Source: an uncultured bacterium (GTDB lineage Bacteria; Cyanobacteriota; Vampirovibrionia; Gastranaerophilales; Gastranaerophilaceae). From it: a DNA stretch of 64,000 nt. Every line of letters starts with the position of its first letter. The stretch's first letter is position 1. The position numbers were made by a program, and so were the translations under genes. The stretch lies in the NCBI GenBank assembly GCA_902797965.1, contig CADBUY010000002.1, positions 186,001 through 250,000 on the forward strand. The letters run 5' to 3'. Below the pieces are notes generated by a model. The model was not told the origin of the DNA, made no database searches, and was given only the letters and a program-made list of their open reading frames with translations. Below, one piece after another: positions 52,959-61,319 of this stretch.

Positions 52959-53300
52959 TTACGCTTTTGCGCCATCGCTTACTTTTACGGTAAGATGTGA
53001 CGTTCTTTTGAGTCTTTTGTATATTCTACCTTGAGCTCTTGGCTTACCTCTTTTGTATGTTGCGCTTTCATCAGCATAGATTTCTGAAATCTTTAATGCT
53101 TCTGCTTTTACGCCATCTTTTTCATAAGCATTTGCTGCTGCAGCTTTTACGTTCTTTTCAACAACTTTTGCTGCGAAATATGGCATAAATCTCAACATAT
53201 CAAGAGCTTCAGTAACAGCTTTACCTCTTACTTCGTTGATTACTCTGCGAAGTTTTCTTGCTGTCATTTTAATATCAGTTTGTCTTGATTTAGCTTCCAT
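52959..53300 (-). CDS. rplV: 50S ribosomal protein L22
   Basis: A 113-residue tunnel protein. DIKMTARKLRRVINEVRGKA, ALDMLRFMPYFAAKVVEKNV and YKRGKPRAQGRIYKRLKRTSH (the tunnel hairpin) are canonical. Lies 29 bp before rpsC. Confidence 0.97.
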   Translation of the reverse strand: MEAKSRQTDIKMTARKLRRVINEVRGKAVTEALDMLRFMPYFAAKVVEKNVKAAAANAYEKDGVKAEALKISEIYADESATYKRGKPRAQGRIYKRLKRTSHLTVKVSDGAKA

Positions 53301-53354
53301 TTTTATTTTCCTTATATTAATTAATTTTAATTAACTCTAGTTTACGTTTGAGGA

Positions 53355-53636
53355 CTAACCTCTTTTTGCTGTTTTATCAGATCCAGCATGACCTTTGTAT
53401 AATCTTGTAGGTGCGAATTCACCTAATCTATGCCCAATCATTTGCTCTGTTACGTATACAGGAACATGTGTTTTGCCGTTGTGAACAGCAATTGTATGTC
53501 CTAACATATCAGGAATAATCATGGATGCTCTTGACCAAGTCTTTACAACTTTCTTTTCTGAATTTTCATTCATCTTGTTGATTTTCTTTTGAAGAGCTTC
53601 TTCTACGTATGGGCCCTTTTTTAATGAACGTGCCAT
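53355..53636 (-). CDS. rpsS: 30S ribosomal protein S19
   Basis: A 93-residue head protein. [40 protein letters not shown] and [20 protein letters not shown] are canonical. Confidence 0.97.
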   Translation of the reverse strand: MARSLKKGPYVEEALQKKINKMNENSEKKVVKTWSRASMIIPDMLGHTIAVHNGKTHVPVYVTEQMIGHRLGEFAPTRLYKGHAGSDKTAKRG

Positions 53637-53690
53637 TAATTTCTCCTTTGTATATTAGTAATAATGTTTCTAATTATTTTTTTTGCTCAG

Positions 53691-53722
53691 GGGGTAAATA
53701 TTTATTTACATTTATTTACCCC
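53691..53722. repeat. Inverted pair of GGGGTAAAT 9-mers
   Basis: GGGGTAAATA (53691-53700) and TATTTACCCC (53713-53722) form a 10-bp perfect stem with a 12-base AT-rich loop between rplB and rpsS. It is the only place where two copies of the 9-mer face each other this closely. Confidence 0.8.
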
Positions 53723-53735
53723 TTTTCCAGCTATC

Positions 53736-54563
53736 TTACTTTGTACGTCTTCTTACAATAAGTTTATCAGAAGCCTTACCTTGTTTTCTTGTCTTATAAC
53801 CAAGAGCAGGTTTACCCCAAGGTGTTTTCGGATGTCCGCCAGGACCGGTTTTACCTTCACCACCACCGTGAGGGTGATCACATGGGTTCATTGTTACACC
53901 ACGAACGGTAGGTCTAACGCCCATATATCTCTTTCTGCCGGCTTTACCAATCTTAAGGTTCTTGAATTCTGAGTTTCCAAGAGTTCCGATTGTTGCCATA
54001 CATTCTTTTCTAATCATTCTCATTTCGCCTGAAGGTAACTTAACTGTTACATAATTACCTTCTTTTGCCATAACTTGTGCAAAGTTACCTGCTGAACGAA
54101 CGAGTTTTGCACCTCTGCCGGGAATCATTTCAATATTGTGAACAATTGTACCTAATGGTATAAGTTCCAAAGGAAGTGCATTACCTGTCTGAACGGTTGC
54201 TTCCGGTCCTGAAACGATTACATCACCAACATTCAATCCTTCCGGTGTTAGGATATATCTTTTTTCACCATCTGCATAGAATACTAATGAAATTCTTACG
54301 TTTCTGTTTGGATCGTATTCAATAGTTTTAACAGTTGCCGGTACTCCGAATTTTTCTCTACGGAAATCAACAACACGATATGATTGTTTTACACCGCCAC
54401 CTTTATGACGACAAGTAATTCTACCGGTATTGTTACGACCAGCAGTCTTTTTTATATTCATCAATAAAGATTTTTCAGGAGTTTGAGTAGTGATTTCTTG
54501 GTAATCACTTTTCATCATACCTCTTTGTCCCGGAGATGTCGGATTAATTTTTCTGATTGCCAT
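53736..54563 (-). CDS. rplB: 50S ribosomal protein L2
   Basis: A 275-residue peptidyl-transferase-centre protein. [60 protein letters not shown] and [20 protein letters not shown] (with the conserved HPHGGGEG His) are canonical. Confidence 0.98.
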   Translation of the reverse strand: MAIRKINPTSPGQRGMMKSDYQEITTQTPEKSLLMNIKKTAGRNNTGRITCRHKGGGVKQSYRVVDFRREKFGVPATVKTIEYDPNRNVRISLVFYADGEKRYILTPEGLNVGDVIVSGPEATVQTGNALPLELIPLGTIVHNIEMIPGRGAKLVRSAGNFAQVMAKEGNYVTVKLPSGEMRMIRKECMATIGTLGNSEFKNLKIGKAGRKRYMGVRPTVRGVTMNPCDHPHGGGEGKTGPGGHPKTPWGKPALGYKTRKQGKASDKLIVRRRTK

Positions 54564-54603
54564 TTTTCTTTCTCCTATTACTATCTTTTTTTGGCTTTAC
54601 GTT

Positions 54604-54626
54604 GTTGGGTTTTTCACCCAACCTGC
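54604..54626. repeat. REP-like hairpin between rplB and rplW
   Basis: GTTGGGT-TTTTC-ACCCAAC followed by CTGC, a variant of the usual CTAC edge. It sits in the 107-bp gap between the two ribosomal genes. Confidence 0.65.
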
Positions 54627-54670
54627 TTCATACTATTTACTATACCGGATTTACACCGGTTTACGCTATA

Positions 54671-54973
54671 CTATATAGCTGTTAATTCTTCGATAGGATC
54701 GCCTTCAACAGTAACGATTGCTTTCTTAGAAGAATCTGTTCTGCCAAATTTCATACCCATTCTTTTTTCGTGAGAAGGCATATAAACTGTTTGAACCTTC
54801 TTAACTTTTCTGCCAGGGAATGCAAGTTCAACTGCTTGTGCAATTTCAACTTTAGTTGCATCTTTTTGTACTTCAAAAGTATATTTTCCCTGAGCGGTTG
54901 CCATCATTGATTTTTCTGTAATGATAGGTTTTTTAATAACATCATATAATTTTTCTTTATTTGTTCTAGCCAT
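54671..54973 (-). CDS. rplW: 50S ribosomal protein L23
   Basis: A 100-residue tunnel-exit protein. LYDVIKKPIITEKSMMATAQ, KYTFEVQKDATKVEIAQAVE and VKKVQTVYMPSHEKRMGMKF are canonical. Its ATG overlaps the rplD stop by one base (TAATG). Confidence 0.97.
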   Translation of the reverse strand: MARTNKEKLYDVIKKPIITEKSMMATAQGKYTFEVQKDATKVEIAQAVELAFPGRKVKKVQTVYMPSHEKRMGMKFGRTDSSKKAIVTVEGDPIEELTAI

Positions 54974-55599
54974 TATTGTAACCTCTCTGTTATTGTTTCT
55001 ACAGCCTTTTCAGTCATTACAACAAAATCAGCCTCTAATAAGTCTTTTACGTTTAAGTTTGATGGTAATAATAACTTAACTGATGGAATATTACCTGCTG
55101 CCAAACTTAAGTTTTTATTTTCTTCAGCATTTGTATCTGCGATAACTAAAATCTTGCCAGATAAATTAAGGGATTTAATAATACCTGCCATTAATTTAGT
55201 CTTTGGAGCATCAATTGCTGAAAAGTCTTTAACGATAACTAGTTGTTCTTCTCTTGCTGAAAGTGCAGATTTAAGAGCTAACTTTCTAGCCTTTTGAGGC
55301 ATGTTAATTTCGTAGCTTCTTGGTTTAGGTCCAAATACTACACCACCACCTGCAAATAAAGGTGAACGTAGAGAACCTGCTCTTGCACGGCCTGTACCTT
55401 TTTGTTTCCAAGGTTTTTTACCGCCGCCTGATACTTCTGCTCTTGTTTTTGCACAAGCAGAACCTTGTCTTGCGTTATTTAATTGTCTTCTTAATGCTAA
55501 GTGCATTACATGAATATTAGGTTCTACACCAAAAACTTCTTTTGATAATGTGATTTCACCTAATGCTTCACCATTTGTATTTAATAATTGTTTCGACAT
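54973..55599 (-). CDS. rplD: 50S ribosomal protein L4
   Basis: A 208-residue protein with the extended tunnel loop. ALRRQLNNARQGSACAKTRA, EVSGGGKKPWKQKGTGRARA and GSLRSPLFAGGGVVFGPKPR are canonical. In Escherichia coli L4 represses its own operon; no matching leader can be claimed here. Confidence 0.97.
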   Translation of the reverse strand: MSKQLLNTNGEALGEITLSKEVFGVEPNIHVMHLALRRQLNNARQGSACAKTRAEVSGGGKKPWKQKGTGRARAGSLRSPLFAGGGVVFGPKPRSYEINMPQKARKLALKSALSAREEQLVIVKDFSAIDAPKTKLMAGIIKSLNLSGKILVIADTNAEENKNLSLAAGNIPSVKLLLPSNLNVKDLLEADFVVMTEKAVETITERLQ

Positions 55600-55677
55600 T
55601 GTTTTCCTTACTTTCCCTTACCTCTTTCAAATTCTCTAAAGAATAAGTTTTATATGGCAAGTCCTATTTTCTAATAT

Positions 55678-56316
55678 TTAGCCATTCCATTTAGTTCTTG
55701 TAGGAACGATTGTAACCAATCTTCCTTCGCAACCGGGAACTGAGCCTTTGATTAAAACTAAACCGTTTTCAGAATCAACCTTAACAAGTTTAAGTTTTGT
55801 GATTGTAACTCTTTCATTACCCATGTTACCAGCCATTCTTTTACCTTTGATAACACGAGAAGGAGTTGTACCTGCACCGATTGAACCAGGTTCTCTGTGG
55901 TTCTTAGAACCATGAGCCATTGGTCCTCTTCCAAAGTTCCATCTTTTAACAGTACCTTGGAAACCTTTACCGATTGAAGTACCTGTTACATCAACTTTTT
56001 GAACATCGTTCAAAACTGATAAATCAAGTTCTTGACCTACTTTATAATCTTGAGGATTTTCTACTCTGAATTCTTGAAGATGTCTAAAGCTGTCTAAACC
56101 GTTTTTCTTAAAGTGACCTATTTCAGCTTTTGTTAAGTGTTTTTCTTTAGCTTCAACAGTACCAACTTGTATTGCATTGTAACCATCTGTTTCAACAGTT
56201 TTAACCTGAGTTACAACTGTTTTACCAACTTGGATTACAGTTACAGGAACAGCCAAACCTTCTGAATCAAAGATTTGAGTCATTCCAACCTTTTTACCTA
56301 TTACACCTAATGTCAT
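55678..56316 (-). CDS. rplC: 50S ribosomal protein L3
   Basis: A 212-residue protein near the peptidyl-transferase centre. GVIGKKVGMTQIFDSEGLAV, GTSIGKGFQGTVKRWNFGRG and MAHGSKNHREPGSIGAGTTP (with the loop Gln/His region) are canonical. A 309-bp gap, unusually long for this operon, separates it from rpsJ. Confidence 0.97.
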   Translation of the reverse strand: MTLGVIGKKVGMTQIFDSEGLAVPVTVIQVGKTVVTQVKTVETDGYNAIQVGTVEAKEKHLTKAEIGHFKKNGLDSFRHLQEFRVENPQDYKVGQELDLSVLNDVQKVDVTGTSIGKGFQGTVKRWNFGRGPMAHGSKNHREPGSIGAGTTPSRVIKGKRMAGNMGNERVTITKLKLVKVDSENGLVLIKGSVPGCEGRLVTIVPTRTKWNG

Positions 56317-56576
56317 GTGTCTATCCTTTCCGACATATATACGAGCAGAATTATTCTGTCATACAAATATGCCTTTCATCTTGCGAGCGCTACCTTTAGT
56401 CTCTTTACCAATCATTTGGGTTTTGCTTAACCCACGGGGGCTTACCATCAGTTCTGTAGTTTCACCAAGGTCTTTTCTACATTTACCCTACCCCGTTGTA
56501 GTTCACATTATATGCATAATGCTATTATTAAGTTTTCAAATTCGGAACCAGTGTTTTGTGAGGATTAACCCCACCC
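56317..56576. other. Unusually long rpsJ-rplC spacer
   Basis: About 260 bp without a credible frame, between two genes that are usually a few dozen bases apart. It includes GGGTTTTGCTTAACCC (a small hairpin, 56410-56425) and a near match ATTTACCC. The repeat at 56577-56640 closes it. I see no gene or promoter I would defend. Confidence 0.5.
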
Positions 56577-56640
56577 CGAAATCAAAGATTTCGACCCTCC
56601 CTCAAGGGGCGGGTTTGAAGTTAAATTATAATTTAACTTC
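56577..56640. repeat. GC-rich repeat joined to a 24-bp perfect palindrome at the rpsJ stop
   Basis: 56577-56613 reads AACCCCACCCCGAAATC, then GATTTCGACCCTCCCTC and AAGGGGCGGG, with an inner CGAAATC/GATTTCG stem. 56617-56640 is a perfect 24-bp palindrome with half-site GAAGTTAAATTA; its centre contains the TAA stop of rpsJ. The rpsJ codons for VEVKL therefore form one arm. Confidence 0.8.
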
Positions 56641-56946
56641 AATATCAACACCAGCAGGTAAGTCTAATCTACTCAATTCTTCTGTAGTTTGTTGAGTAGG
56701 TTCGTAAATATCGATAATACGTTTATGAGTTCTAATCTCAAAGTGTTCACGTGATTTTTTATCAACGTGTGGTGAACGTAATACACAATAAATACGTCTT
56801 TTAGTTGGTAAAGGAATAGGTCCGGCTACTTTAGCGTCTGTTCTTTTAGCAGTTTCTACGATTTTTTCAGCTGATACATCAACTAATTTGTGTTCGTAAG
56901 ATCTTAAACAAACTCTAATTCTTTGTCTTTTTGAATCTGTTGCCAT
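56626..56946 (-). CDS. rpsJ: 30S ribosomal protein S10
   Basis: A 106-residue protein, also transcription factor NusE in other bacteria. [40 protein letters not shown] and [20 protein letters not shown] are canonical. I start it at MATDSKRQ (56946); the longer frame adds ten unconserved residues. First gene of the ribosomal cluster; the usual preceding str operon genes (tuf, fus) are absent. Confidence 0.97.
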   Translation of the reverse strand: MATDSKRQRIRVCLRSYEHKLVDVSAEKIVETAKRTDAKVAGPIPLPTKRRIYCVLRSPHVDKKSREHFEIRTHKRIIDIYEPTQQTTEELSRLDLPAGVDIEVKL

Positions 56947-57069
56947 TGTTTTTTCCTTTATTTTTGTATTTAACATTCCGATCGTATATCAATAACCGAT
57001 TGGCATTTAACCTTATCCAGCCAATTCCGATTTCCGACTCGGGCTATTACTTTCGACTATAGCATTTTA

Positions 57070-57098
57070 ATCGTAATTCAAACAAAAATCACTGTCAA
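57070..57098 (-). promoter_or_regulatory. Candidate promoter of the S10 cluster
   Basis: On the minus strand TTGACA (57098-57093) and TACGAT (57075-57070) are 17 bases apart, about 125 bp before the rpsJ ATG. The leader between contains ATTGGC/GCCAAT arms that could form a stem. A GGGGTAAAT copy (57108-57116) lies just upstream. Confidence 0.6.
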
Positions 57099-57156
57099 CA
57101 GGGGAGGGGGGTAAATGTCGAACAGCGTGTTAAAAATTTTTACAAAAATTTACAAT

Positions 57157-57320
57157 ATGAGTGTGCGGAAAAAGTCGAAAAATGACAATTTTTCGAACTT
57201 TTTCAAACACGACCTAAAGTGTGTAAAATGCGGGTCGTGTGCGGGATAGCACACAACCCGCATTGAAAGCGTTCTATGGAGCTTGCGGAAAAATTAAAAT
57301 TTTTCCGCAAGCTCATATTG
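57157..57320 (+). repeat. 164-bp multi-hairpin dispersed repeat, copy 2
   Basis: Same orientation and length as 9011-9174, with 4 mismatches over 164 bp (two in the AAAG(T/A)GTGT(A/G)AAATG stretch, one in TTGAAA(G/C)CG, one near the right end). All three hairpins are intact. It lies upstream of the S10 promoter and far from any gene end, unlike copy 1. Confidence 0.9.
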
Positions 57321-57328
57321 TTTAAGAA

Positions 57329-57410
57329 GTGATTGAGTGAGCAGGTGAACAGGTGATTGAGTGAGTTAATAAAAAAAAATAAGAAAGTGACAAAAAGTCA
57401 AATATTTGAC
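57329..57410. other. Short direct repeats and a perfect palindrome in the S10-pcrA gap
   Basis: GTGATTGAGTGAG occurs at 57329-57341 and again at 57353-57365. GTCAAATATTTGAC at 57397-57410 is a 14-bp perfect palindrome with the look of an operator, though no gene start is within 400 bp downstream on either strand. Confidence 0.5.
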
Positions 57411-57455
57411 ACCCACCCGTATCTCTAACCTTTTCATACGAAAAGCTAAGAGCTG

Positions 57456-57488
57456 CTCCCTCCCTGATTAGGGAGGGGTGGGGAGGGT
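57456..57488. repeat. GC-rich palindromic repeat copy in the S10-pcrA gap
   Basis: CTCCCTCCCTGATTAGGGAG followed by GGGTGGGGAGGGT; stem CTCCCT...AGGGAG. Related to the copies at 46596 and 49435. Confidence 0.7.
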
Positions 57489-57555
57489 AGTATCCCGTAA
57501 GGGAAATTAACCATTTTTACTTTTAGACACTCTAAATACATCAAACATCAAATAA

Positions 57556-57658
57556 GGTGCGAAACATCGCACCCTACTTTGTTATTTTTTAGTTTTTGTC
57601 GGGTTGAAACCCGACCTATAAGCTATTTAATGTTGTTGGGGTAGAAACCCCAACCTAC
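57556..57658. repeat. Three successive REP-like hairpins with different arms
   Basis: 57556-57577: GGTGCGA...TCGCACC then CTAC. 57598-57619: GTCGGGTT-GA-AACCCGAC then CTAT. 57635-57658: GTTGGGGT...ACCCCAAC then CTAC. All share orientation and edge, while the arms differ with compensating changes. Confidence 0.85.
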
Positions 57659-57662
57659 TTTG

Positions 57663-57835
57663 CTACCATATACTTTGATCTTCAAAATGACCAATATATC
57701 GTTCGCTTAATTCATGGAAGCTTTGATGTATATCTGTATCACCAAGTGTATATAAACTTGTTTAGTAGTTTTTACATTTCCATTATCATCATAAACAATC
57801 GCTTTGGATGGAAAATTTACTGCATCTTCAGCCAT
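57663..57835 (-). pseudogene. Frameshifted small gene remnant
   Basis: On the minus strand an ATG at 57835 reads MAEDAVNFPSKAIVYDDNGN then VKTTKQV. After a one-base shift the frame continues YTLGDTDIHQSFHELSERYI and GHFEDQSIW to a TAG at 57663. Upstream, after a second shift at a poly-A run, MDLKK is in frame and is preceded by AAAAAGG. A ~65-residue protein broken by two frameshifts explains the pattern. The family is unknown to me. Confidence 0.55.
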
Positions 57836-57949
57836 TTCAATTGTATTTTTTTAAATCCATCCTTTTTCTAAATTATTATTAATATTGTTTATATATTGTT
57901 GGAATAGAACTTACAGTTTTTCTAACCATCTCTCGTCAGATACTGTTTT

Positions 57950-58030
57950 TGCCGTTCTTGCAAAACTGCACAGCCAGATTTTGCGTTAGCAGAACCAGAC
58001 ATTTAAATTTTATAAACGAAGTACATTAAA
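57950..58030. repeat. Dispersed degenerate repeat, copy B
   Basis: Matches 44819-44910 (shared TGCCGTTCTTGC, CAGC.AGATTT, CAGAACCAG/CCAAACCAG, ACGAAGT) with many substitutions. It lies just beyond the end of pcrA. The surrounding 57836-57949 shows nothing I can name. Confidence 0.6.
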
Positions 58031-58079
58031 TAAATTATTTACTACATCAAAATATAAATTTTAATGAATTATTCATAAT

Positions 58080-60647
58080 CTAGAACTTTTTGAGGTGAGC
58101 ATACGCAGCATCCATAGCCTTTTTACCGAGTTTGCCAAAGTCAATTGTATACATTGTACTGTCACCTATTTGGATAACGTCTGCTATATGACCAATACCT
58201 AACTTTTCGTGGAATACTCGTTCTCCTACATTAAAAAAATATTGAGTTGTTGCATTGTTCAGTTCTTCCTGTTGTTTTTTTTCTTCAGCAGCTTCTGCTT
58301 CTTTTCTTTTTTGTTCTTCAATTTTTTGTTTTATCGGGTTGTTTTCCCAGAATGCTTTTAGTTTTTCTTCCTCTTTTTCTTTGTTTATAGGGTTCTTTTT
58401 AATAATCATACGCGAAGGAGTTCGTTTTACAACAGTTGTAGTTTTTTTCGAATTTGTATTTGCAACAAAGTCTTTTCCAAAACCGTTTGAATTATTATTT
58501 ACCACTTTATTTACCCCAGGAGCAACAAAATTAGCACCAAAACCTGTAGATGGCTTTACATATCCGTCAGATGTAAATGATGTATTAGATTTTTTATATG
58601 AAGATTCAGTATTTTCATATTTGTTATTTTTACCCCTTACTGATTTTACGGCAGTTCTGAATGTGCTTCTGTCAGAATATTCTGAATACTCTGATTCTTC
58701 TTCATCTATCAAGTTTGCAGGAATTTCATCTATAAATCTGCTCGGGGTATAGTACTTATATTCACCCCACATTTGACGCCTTTTTGCGGTTGTTAAATAT
58801 AATTTATTTTCTGCTCTTGTAACACCTACATACATTAATCGGCGTTCTTCTTCAAGTTCTGAAACAGTGTTTGAACATCTTGCAGATGGGAAAATTCCCT
58901 CATCACACCCCGCTAAGAACACTATCGGAAATTCAAGTCCTTTGGATGCGTGAAGTGTCATAAGAGTTACATTGTTTGCAATTTCATCCATTCCGTCAAT
59001 ATCAGAAACCAAAGACACCTGAGTTAAAAATTCACCCAAAATATTATCTTGCTCTTCCGGTTCAAATTCGTTTGCTACGTTAACCAATTCCTGTAAGTTT
59101 TCTATTCTTACTTCGTCCTCATCTGTATTGGAATCGTGCAGTTCTTTAAGGTATCCGCTTCTTTCCAGAATTAAACCTAAAAATTCAGGTAGTGAATATC
59201 TTTTTTCCGCATCTTTAAATTTTTCAATCAGAGTTGCAAAATCCTTTAGCTTTGTTGCCGTTCCGGATTTAATTGTTGAGATATTATCAACATCTTTGAT
59301 TGCTCCAAACAGACTTAAATCGTTTTCGTCAGCGTATTCCTGCAAATGTTTAAGCGTTGTTTCACCGATTGCACGCTTTGGAACATTAATAATTCTTCTT
59401 AGCGATTGTGAATCATCAGGATTATAGACTAATTTTAAATACGCAATTGCATCTTTGATTTCCTTACGGTCGTAGAATTTTAGACCTCCATAAATTCTGT
59501 ATGGAATACCGGCCGCAATAAGTGCTTCTTCTAATGCACGTGACTGATTATTTGTTCTGTATAAAATTGCAAACTGGTTGTAATTATCAGATGTATCACG
59601 AATGGATTTTACGATGTAGTTTGCTTCGTCAGCCTCATCTTGTGCTTCGTAGAGTGATATCTTTTCGCCGTCACCTTTTTGCGAGTAAAGAACTTTGTCA
59701 ACACGTTCTTCATTGTTTTCTATGATTGCATTTGCAGCATTCAAAATGTTTGCAGTAGAACGGTAATTCTGTTCTAATTTAACAACTTTTGCTTTAGGAA
59801 AATCATTTTGGAAATTCAAAATAATTCTAAAATCCGCACCACGCCAAGAGTAAATTGATTGGTCAACATCACCTACAACACATAAAGAACGGTTTTCAGG
59901 AATATCTGCCTGAAGATTTGTATAAAGTGCTTTAACCAATTGATATTGAGCTTGGTTCGTGTCTTGGTATTCGTCAACCAGAATATGCTGAAATTTGTTA
60001 TAATACTTTGCTCTGACTTCTGGATTTTGCTCAAGCAATTTAACCGTTATCAAAAGCATATCGTCAAAGTCAATTGCGTTATTGTTATTTAAAGTATTCT
60101 CGTAAAATTCAAAAACTTTTGCGATATTTTGGGATTTAAAATCGCGGGCAAATGTTGCAAAAGTATAGGCATCCTGCATTTTGTTTTTAGCATTTGAAAT
60201 TATTGCCTTTATTAATTTTGGCTGATAAATTTTATCATCAAGATTAATTTTTTTGATTGCTTGTTTTATAACTGCTAAAGAATCAGTTTCATCATAAATA
60301 GTAAAGTTCTTATCAAGTTTTTTGCCTGACTGGAATGAATAATTTTCAATATCTTGCCTTAAAATTCGCCCGCAAATACTGTGAAATGTGCCGACCCACA
60401 TATATTTAACAATGTTATCACCAACCATTTTGGCAAGTCTTTCTCTCATCTCTCGAGCAGCTTTGTTGGTAAATGTTACAGCTAAAATTTTACCTGCAAC
60501 TGCTCCATGTTGAATCATATAAGCAATGCGTGAAGTTAAAACTTTTGTTTTACCGCTTCCTGCACCTGCCAAAATCAGTAAAGCGCCTTGTGTTGTTTGG
60601 GCTGCTTCTTGCTGCTCCTTATTGAGTCCGTCTAAAAAATTTTCCAT
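58080..60647 (-). CDS. pcrA: PcrA/UvrD-type 3'-5' DNA helicase
   Basis: An 855-residue SF1A helicase for repair and removal of recombinases. LNKEQQEAAQTTQGALLILA, AGSGKTKVLTSRIAYM (Walker A), VTFTNKAAREMRERL, ILVDEYQDTNQAQYQLV (Walker B), VVGDVDQSIYSWRGAD, KLEQNYRSTANIL, VTLMTLHASKGLEFPIVF and RRLMYVGVTRAENKLYL are all intact. A poorly conserved ~130-residue linker rich in Ser, Asn and Lys leads to a C-terminal GERVFHEKLGIGHI domain, the RNA-polymerase-binding Tudor-like fold of PcrA. Codons for PGVNK contain a GGGGTAAAT copy. Confidence 0.96.
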   Translation of the reverse strand: MENFLDGLNKEQQEAAQTTQGALLILAGAGSGKTKVLTSRIAYMIQHGAVAGKILAVTFTNKAAREMRERLAKMVGDNIVKYMWVGTFHSICGRILRQDIENYSFQSGKKLDKNFTIYDETDSLAVIKQAIKKINLDDKIYQPKLIKAIISNAKNKMQDAYTFATFARDFKSQNIAKVFEFYENTLNNNNAIDFDDMLLITVKLLEQNPEVRAKYYNKFQHILVDEYQDTNQAQYQLVKALYTNLQADIPENRSLCVVGDVDQSIYSWRGADFRIILNFQNDFPKAKVVKLEQNYRSTANILNAANAIIENNEERVDKVLYSQKGDGEKISLYEAQDEADEANYIVKSIRDTSDNYNQFAILYRTNNQSRALEEALIAAGIPYRIYGGLKFYDRKEIKDAIAYLKLVYNPDDSQSLRRIINVPKRAIGETTLKHLQEYADENDLSLFGAIKDVDNISTIKSGTATKLKDFATLIEKFKDAEKRYSLPEFLGLILERSGYLKELHDSNTDEDEVRIENLQELVNVANEFEPEEQDNILGEFLTQVSLVSDIDGMDEIANNVTLMTLHASKGLEFPIVFLAGCDEGIFPSARCSNTVSELEEERRLMYVGVTRAENKLYLTTAKRRQMWGEYKYYTPSRFIDEIPANLIDEEESEYSEYSDRSTFRTAVKSVRGKNNKYENTESSYKKSNTSFTSDGYVKPSTGFGANFVAPGVNKVVNNNSNGFGKDFVANTNSKKTTTVVKRTPSRMIIKKNPINKEKEEEKLKAFWENNPIKQKIEEQKRKEAEAAEEKKQQEELNNATTQYFFNVGERVFHEKLGIGHIADVIQIGDSTMYTIDFGKLGKKAMDAAYAHLKKF

Positions 60648-60739
60648 TCCCTATTCCCAAAATCTGAATTTTATGCTATTATATCTAAGCATACAAAAAA
60701 GACGTACAAAAGACAATACGACAAACATAAGGTGAACAA

Positions 60740-61315
60740 ATGATTGAAATACTAGATTCTATTGATGAAAATGAGCAGCAACCATCGATAATGGTTCCTG
60801 TAGATGACTTGGATAAAGCAGACCATGCTCCTGATACAGTTGATGAATTAGCAATGGAACTTGCTACTATTAAGCAGCCAGCAAAAAGAATTGCAATCAT
60901 TGGTTCAAGAAATTTAGCAATAACTCATCAGCAAATGATAGAAACTTTGACTACTGCACTTGTTCAACAAGGTAATACTATTATTACTTCAGGTGGTTCA
61001 TGCGGTACTAACGCTGCTGCAATTCGCGGTGCAATGAAATCTAATCCTGATAAGTTAAAAGTTATTTTACCTCAGACAATCGGTCAACAGCCATCTGACG
61101 TTCAAGACCAGTTAATCGGAGTTCCTAATATTGTAGAGCATTCAGATAGAGCTATGATGACTTTAGCGGATGCTTCAAGAATTTGTAACAGAGAAATTAT
61201 TGATGACTGTAATCAAATGATTTGTTTCTTGTCACATACAAGTAAAACCTTGCACAGAGCGGTTGAATACGCTGAAGAAAATCACAAAGTTATTACAGTT
61301 TTCTATTTGGATTAG
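60740..61315 (+). CDS. Stand-alone DprA-like Rossmann protein
   Basis: A 191-residue protein. After ~45 acidic residues it shows RIAIIGSRNLAITHQQMIETL and TIITSGGSCGTNAAAIRGAM, then KVILPQTIGQQPSDVQDQLI, DASRICNREIIDDCNQMICF and HRAVEYAEENHKVITVFYLD. These match the Rossmann core of DprA/LOG proteins; cyanobacteria have similar short proteins annotated as recombination mediators. The SAM and winged-helix domains of true DprA are absent. It is followed 4 bp later by the HEAT-repeat gene. Confidence 0.78.
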   Translation: MIEILDSIDENEQQPSIMVPVDDLDKADHAPDTVDELAMELATIKQPAKRIAIIGSRNLAITHQQMIETLTTALVQQGNTIITSGGSCGTNAAAIRGAMKSNPDKLKVILPQTIGQQPSDVQDQLIGVPNIVEHSDRAMMTLADASRICNREIIDDCNQMICFLSHTSKTLHRAVEYAEENHKVITVFYLD

Positions 61316-61319
61316 TTAT

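Noticed and set aside
58255..58752. 165-codon plus-strand frame
   Set aside because: Lies antisense to the linker and C-terminal region of pcrA; composition (Phe/Ser-rich) is that of a shadow frame.
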